Position numbers and translations under genes: made by a program. This document shows positions 6,523 to 8,245 of a stretch of 8,245 bases of DNA, one piece after another. The first letter of the stretch is position 1; each line of letters starts with the position of its first letter. The stretch comes from Candidatus Bathyarchaeota archaeon (GTDB taxonomy: Archaea > Thermoproteota > Bathyarchaeia > RBG-16-48-13 > GCA-020355125): NCBI GenBank assembly GCA_026014905.1, contig JAOZHK010000044.1:1-8245 (forward strand). Reading direction: 5' to 3'. The notes beneath the pieces are model-generated. The model was not told where the DNA came from and did not search any database. It saw nothing but the letters and a program-made list of their open reading frames with translations.

Positions 6523-6549
6523 TCAAAGAATGTGTTTAATTTCTTTGAG
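6522..6549. terminator. Inverted repeat at the convergent 3' ends, possible bidirectional 3'-end hairpin
   Basis: CTCAAAGAA (6522-6530) and TTCTTTGAG (6541-6549) are exact 9-nt arms around a 10-nt loop. On the plus strand the hairpin starts 21 nt after the debranching-gene stop. On the minus strand it covers the last eight codons and the stop of the HAD gene. It could mark or stabilise both RNA ends. No long T run follows on either strand, so termination activity is inference. Confidence 0.45.
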
Positions 6550-7200
6550 ACGTGTAATAAGGTAGTCAGGTTTTTCAAAACGGTTTTTAATAATTAGTGC
6601 CTGTTGAGAGAGTAATTCGGTGGTCGTAATTTGAATTGTCAACATCCCCAACACATTTGGCCAATAGATATCTCGACTGGGATTATCTCCAAGCATCACA
6701 AATTGGTTAACCGAAGCATCGCCATTTCTTGACAATACATGATCCCAATATTCTCGATCACTTTTCATCCAGCCAACGTCGATCGAATAGAAATCCTGAG
6801 TGAAGTACTTCTCAAGTTCGAAAGTCTGTGCGATCACTTTCGTTACCCCGGATGTGTCACTACAAATGATTAAGCGATATTTTGAGTGCAAATATTCAAG
6901 AAGCTCAAGACAACCTTCACGGAGTTCCAGATGTTGCATATAGGTTTCGATCGCTCGATCACGAAGGGTCTCAGGATTCGAGACAACATAGGTAGCAGCA
7001 AGTGTGTCCTCAAAAGACACTTGTCCCGTTTGAACCTCATACCATTGTAACGGGGGAGCATCAGTTCGTTTCTGAAGCCCCAACCGCTCTTCAAAGATTT
7101 CAGTCCAATGCAGATATTGACCACCGATCAGAGTCCCATTAATGTCCACTGCAACAATTTTGATATCAGTACTCACCGCGTATTCAACCAGAACAATCAT
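6523..7200 (-). CDS. HAD-superfamily hydrolase (subfamily I), variant DxN catalytic motif
   Basis: 225 residues, typical for a cap-bearing HAD subfamily I protein. Motif I is VAVDINGTL (16-24): nucleophile Asp19, but Asn21 stands where phosphatases carry the second, acid/base Asp. The region 30-100 is the helical cap. Motif II is LIICSDTSG (110-118, Ser114), motif III is GWMKSD (143-148, Lys146), and motif IV is MLGDNPSRDI (169-178, Asp172 and Asp177). The fold and magnesium site look intact. The substrate is unknown: a phosphatase with lowered activity, or a phosphotransfer or other HAD role, are both possible. The drawn start is ATG at 7200. GTG at 7176 gives a protein starting VSTDIKIVAVDINGT, nearer the usual distance to motif I and better placed relative to the TATA-like box at 7211-7219. 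The gene converges on the debranching gene with 21 bp between stops and is divergent from the isocitrate dehydrogenase-like gene. Confidence 0.88.
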   Translation of the reverse strand: MIVLVEYAVSTDIKIVAVDINGTLIGGQYLHWTEIFEERLGLQKRTDAPPLQWYEVQTGQVSFEDTLAATYVVSNPETLRDRAIETYMQHLELREGCLELLEYLHSKYRLIICSDTSGVTKVIAQTFELEKYFTQDFYSIDVGWMKSDREYWDHVLSRNGDASVNQFVMLGDNPSRDIYWPNVLGMLTIQITTTELLSQQALIIKNRFEKPDYLITRLKEIKHIL

Positions 7201-7210
7201 TCTATGAGCA

Positions 7211-7228
7211 TTTAATATACCTATAGGT
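7211..7228 (-). promoter_or_regulatory. TATA-like box and adjoining palindrome upstream of the HAD gene
   Basis: On the minus strand TATATTAAA (7219-7211) is a good archaeal TATA candidate, placing a start near 7189, downstream of ATG 7200 but upstream of GTG 7176. Immediately upstream, at the BRE position, is the perfect 10-bp palindrome ACCTATAGGT (7219-7228), which could be a binding site for a regulator or general factor. Confidence 0.4.
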
Positions 7229-7316
7229 CAAAACGTGTAATCGAATGGAAGAATGGAATCGGAGAAATCTCGTCTAGATCAAGTCCGGATCGGCTTGCTA
7301 GATGCAAAAAGAAAAA

Positions 7317-7322
7317 TTTATA
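7317..7322 (+). promoter_or_regulatory. TATA-like box for the isocitrate dehydrogenase-like gene
   Basis: An A-rich stretch (7306-7316) followed by TTTATA resembles BRE plus TATA. A start about 26 bp downstream, near 7346, would give a leader of about 30 nt that contains CGGAG (7361-7365), a possible ribosome-binding site 11 nt before the ATG at 7377. Confidence 0.5.
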
Positions 7323-7376
7323 CAAGAGCGACGTGTGGTGAACGCGGTAGTATGTTAGATTCGGAGTCCTGGACAA

Positions 7377-8245
7377 ATGGAATTACAGAAAGAGATCGAG
7401 CGAGCTAAAGATCATTTTGAAACGCTTCTTCAAGAACAATTACTCCGTATTCAACAAATGAAAGTCGCTGCTGATTGGATTGACTATTCGACAGTCAAGC
7501 CCATAATCATTGGCATTGTTGGAGGAGACGGGATTGGGCCTATCATCTGCAGCCATGCAGAACGAATCCTCAAATTTTTACTGGAACCAGAAATTGAAAA
7601 GGGAAAAGTGACCTTTCGAACAATCGAAGGCTTGACAATCGAACGGCGAGCACAGCTCAATAAAGCGATACCTGATGACGTGCTTGCGGAAATTAAGAAA
7701 TGTCATGTCATTCTCAAGGGTCCGACAACGACACCGATGCGTGGTGATCCGTGGCCAAACATTGAAAGCGCAAATGTTGCTATGCGGCGGGAATTAGATC
7801 TCTTTGCAAATGTACGACCAGTCAAGGTCCCATCACAAGGCATTGACTGGGTTTTCTTCAGAGAAAATACGGAAGGCGCGTACGTGTTAGGGAGTAAAGG
7901 CGTTGATGTGACTGAGGATCTGGCTATTGACTTTAAAGTCATTACTTCCCAAGGCGCAGAACGTATAATCAGATTAGCTTTTGAATATGCTCAACAGAAT
8001 AATATCAATAAAGTCACCGTCGTCACTAAAGCCAACGTTGTCAAAACAACCGATGGAAAATTCTTAGACACTGCACGAGATGTTGCACAAGATTACCCAT
8101 CGGTCCAATGGGATGACTGGTTAATTGACATCATGACCGCGAAACTTGTCGATCCTCAACGTCGAACACAATTTCGTGTAATTGTATTACCTAACCTGTA
8201 TGGTGATATCATTACGGATGAAGCGGCTCAATTTCAAGGAGGCGT
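7377..8245 (+). CDS. Isocitrate/isopropylmalate dehydrogenase family protein, probably isocitrate dehydrogenase; 3' end cut by window edge
   Basis: 289 codons are visible and the frame is open at the right edge; the family is usually 330-430 residues. Motifs: GIVGGDGIGP (46-55); ILKGPTTTP (112-120); SANVAMRRELDLFANVRPVK (131-150), where Ser131, Asn133 and Arg137 match the SxNxxxR isocitrate-binding pattern rather than the LLxLRK-like pattern of isopropylmalate dehydrogenase; FRENTEGAY (161-169, Tyr169); TKANVVKTTDG (217-227, Lys218); and Asp251, Asp277 and Asp281 in DIMTAKLV and NLYGDIITDEAA for the metal ion. It should decarboxylate isocitrate oxidatively to 2-oxoglutarate in the cytosol; cofactor choice (NAD or NADP) lies in the missing part. 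An extra 40 or so residues precede the first beta strand and read as a charged helix (ELQKEIERAKDHFETLLQE). Met28 is an alternative start without most of it, but the TATA-like box and CGGAG favour Met1. Confidence 0.88.
   Translation, partial: MELQKEIERAKDHFETLLQEQLLRIQQMKVAADWIDYSTVKPIIIGIVGGDGIGPIICSHAERILKFLLEPEIEKGKVTFRTIEGLTIERRAQLNKAIPDDVLAEIKKCHVILKGPTTTPMRGDPWPNIESANVAMRRELDLFANVRPVKVPSQGIDWVFFRENTEGAYVLGSKGVDVTEDLAIDFKVITSQGAERIIRLAFEYAQQNNINKVTVVTKANVVKTTDGKFLDTARDVAQDYPSVQWDDWLIDIMTAKLVDPQRRTQFRVIVLPNLYGDIITDEAAQFQGG

Noticed and set aside
7201..7376. Possible tRNA or small RNA in the divergent spacer
   Set aside because: No T-loop (GGTTCGA-like) sequence or acceptor pairing was found. 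The spacer is explained by two promoters and leaders.
7703..7942. 79-codon minus-strand frame opposite the isocitrate dehydrogenase-like gene
   Set aside because: The plus-strand reading through this region carries the substrate- and metal-binding motifs of the family, so the antisense frame is a shadow.

Overview
The window most likely comes from an archaeon of the TACK type (Nitrososphaeria/Bathyarchaeia-like), with moderate confidence. Three things point this way: (i) A/T-rich TATA-like boxes sit about 26 bp upstream of predicted transcript starts, often leaving very short leaders or none. (ii) A small winged-helix regulator at the left edge has the 'LGLTQKRYYTRL' helix of a family I associate with these archaea. 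(iii) Recognisable Shine-Dalgarno sequences are present only at some genes. The lineage call rests on recall of family resemblance, not on a search.

Layout from left to right. Bases 1-317 (minus) hold a winged helix-turn-helix regulator cut by the window edge. Just upstream of it, at 341-365, lies a perfect gapped palindrome that overlaps the likely promoter. Bases 498-3927 (minus) hold a radical-SAM glycyl-radical-enzyme activase followed, with overlap, by its partner glycyl radical enzyme (GRE). A 157-bp spacer rich in short palindromes separates these from an LDH2/MDG2-family NAD(P)-dependent 2-hydroxyacid dehydrogenase (4085-5134, minus). A compact divergent promoter region (5135-5244) leads to a stand-alone glycogen-debranching catalytic domain (5245-6501, plus). 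This gene converges, with only 21 bp between stop codons, on a HAD-superfamily hydrolase (6523-7200, minus). A second divergent promoter region (7201-7376) leads to an isocitrate dehydrogenase-like gene that runs off the right edge (7377-8245, plus). No tRNA, rRNA, CRISPR array or insertion sequence was seen.

How the genes may work together. The activase and GRE form a clear functional pair: the activase uses S-adenosylmethionine to install a glycyl radical on the GRE, so the host must express them without oxygen. The dehydrogenase lies upstream on the same strand and could process a 2-keto or 2-hydroxy acid connected to the GRE reaction, but that link is inference. The GRE is the most interesting item. 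It has the catalytic Cys, the neighbouring Glu and the glycyl-radical motif, but its active-site loop reads NCWE rather than the usual GCVE and other normally conserved positions differ, so its substrate cannot be named. The debranching enzyme (glycogen), the HAD hydrolase and the isocitrate dehydrogenase-like protein look like separate housekeeping or carbon-metabolism units, each with its own promoter.
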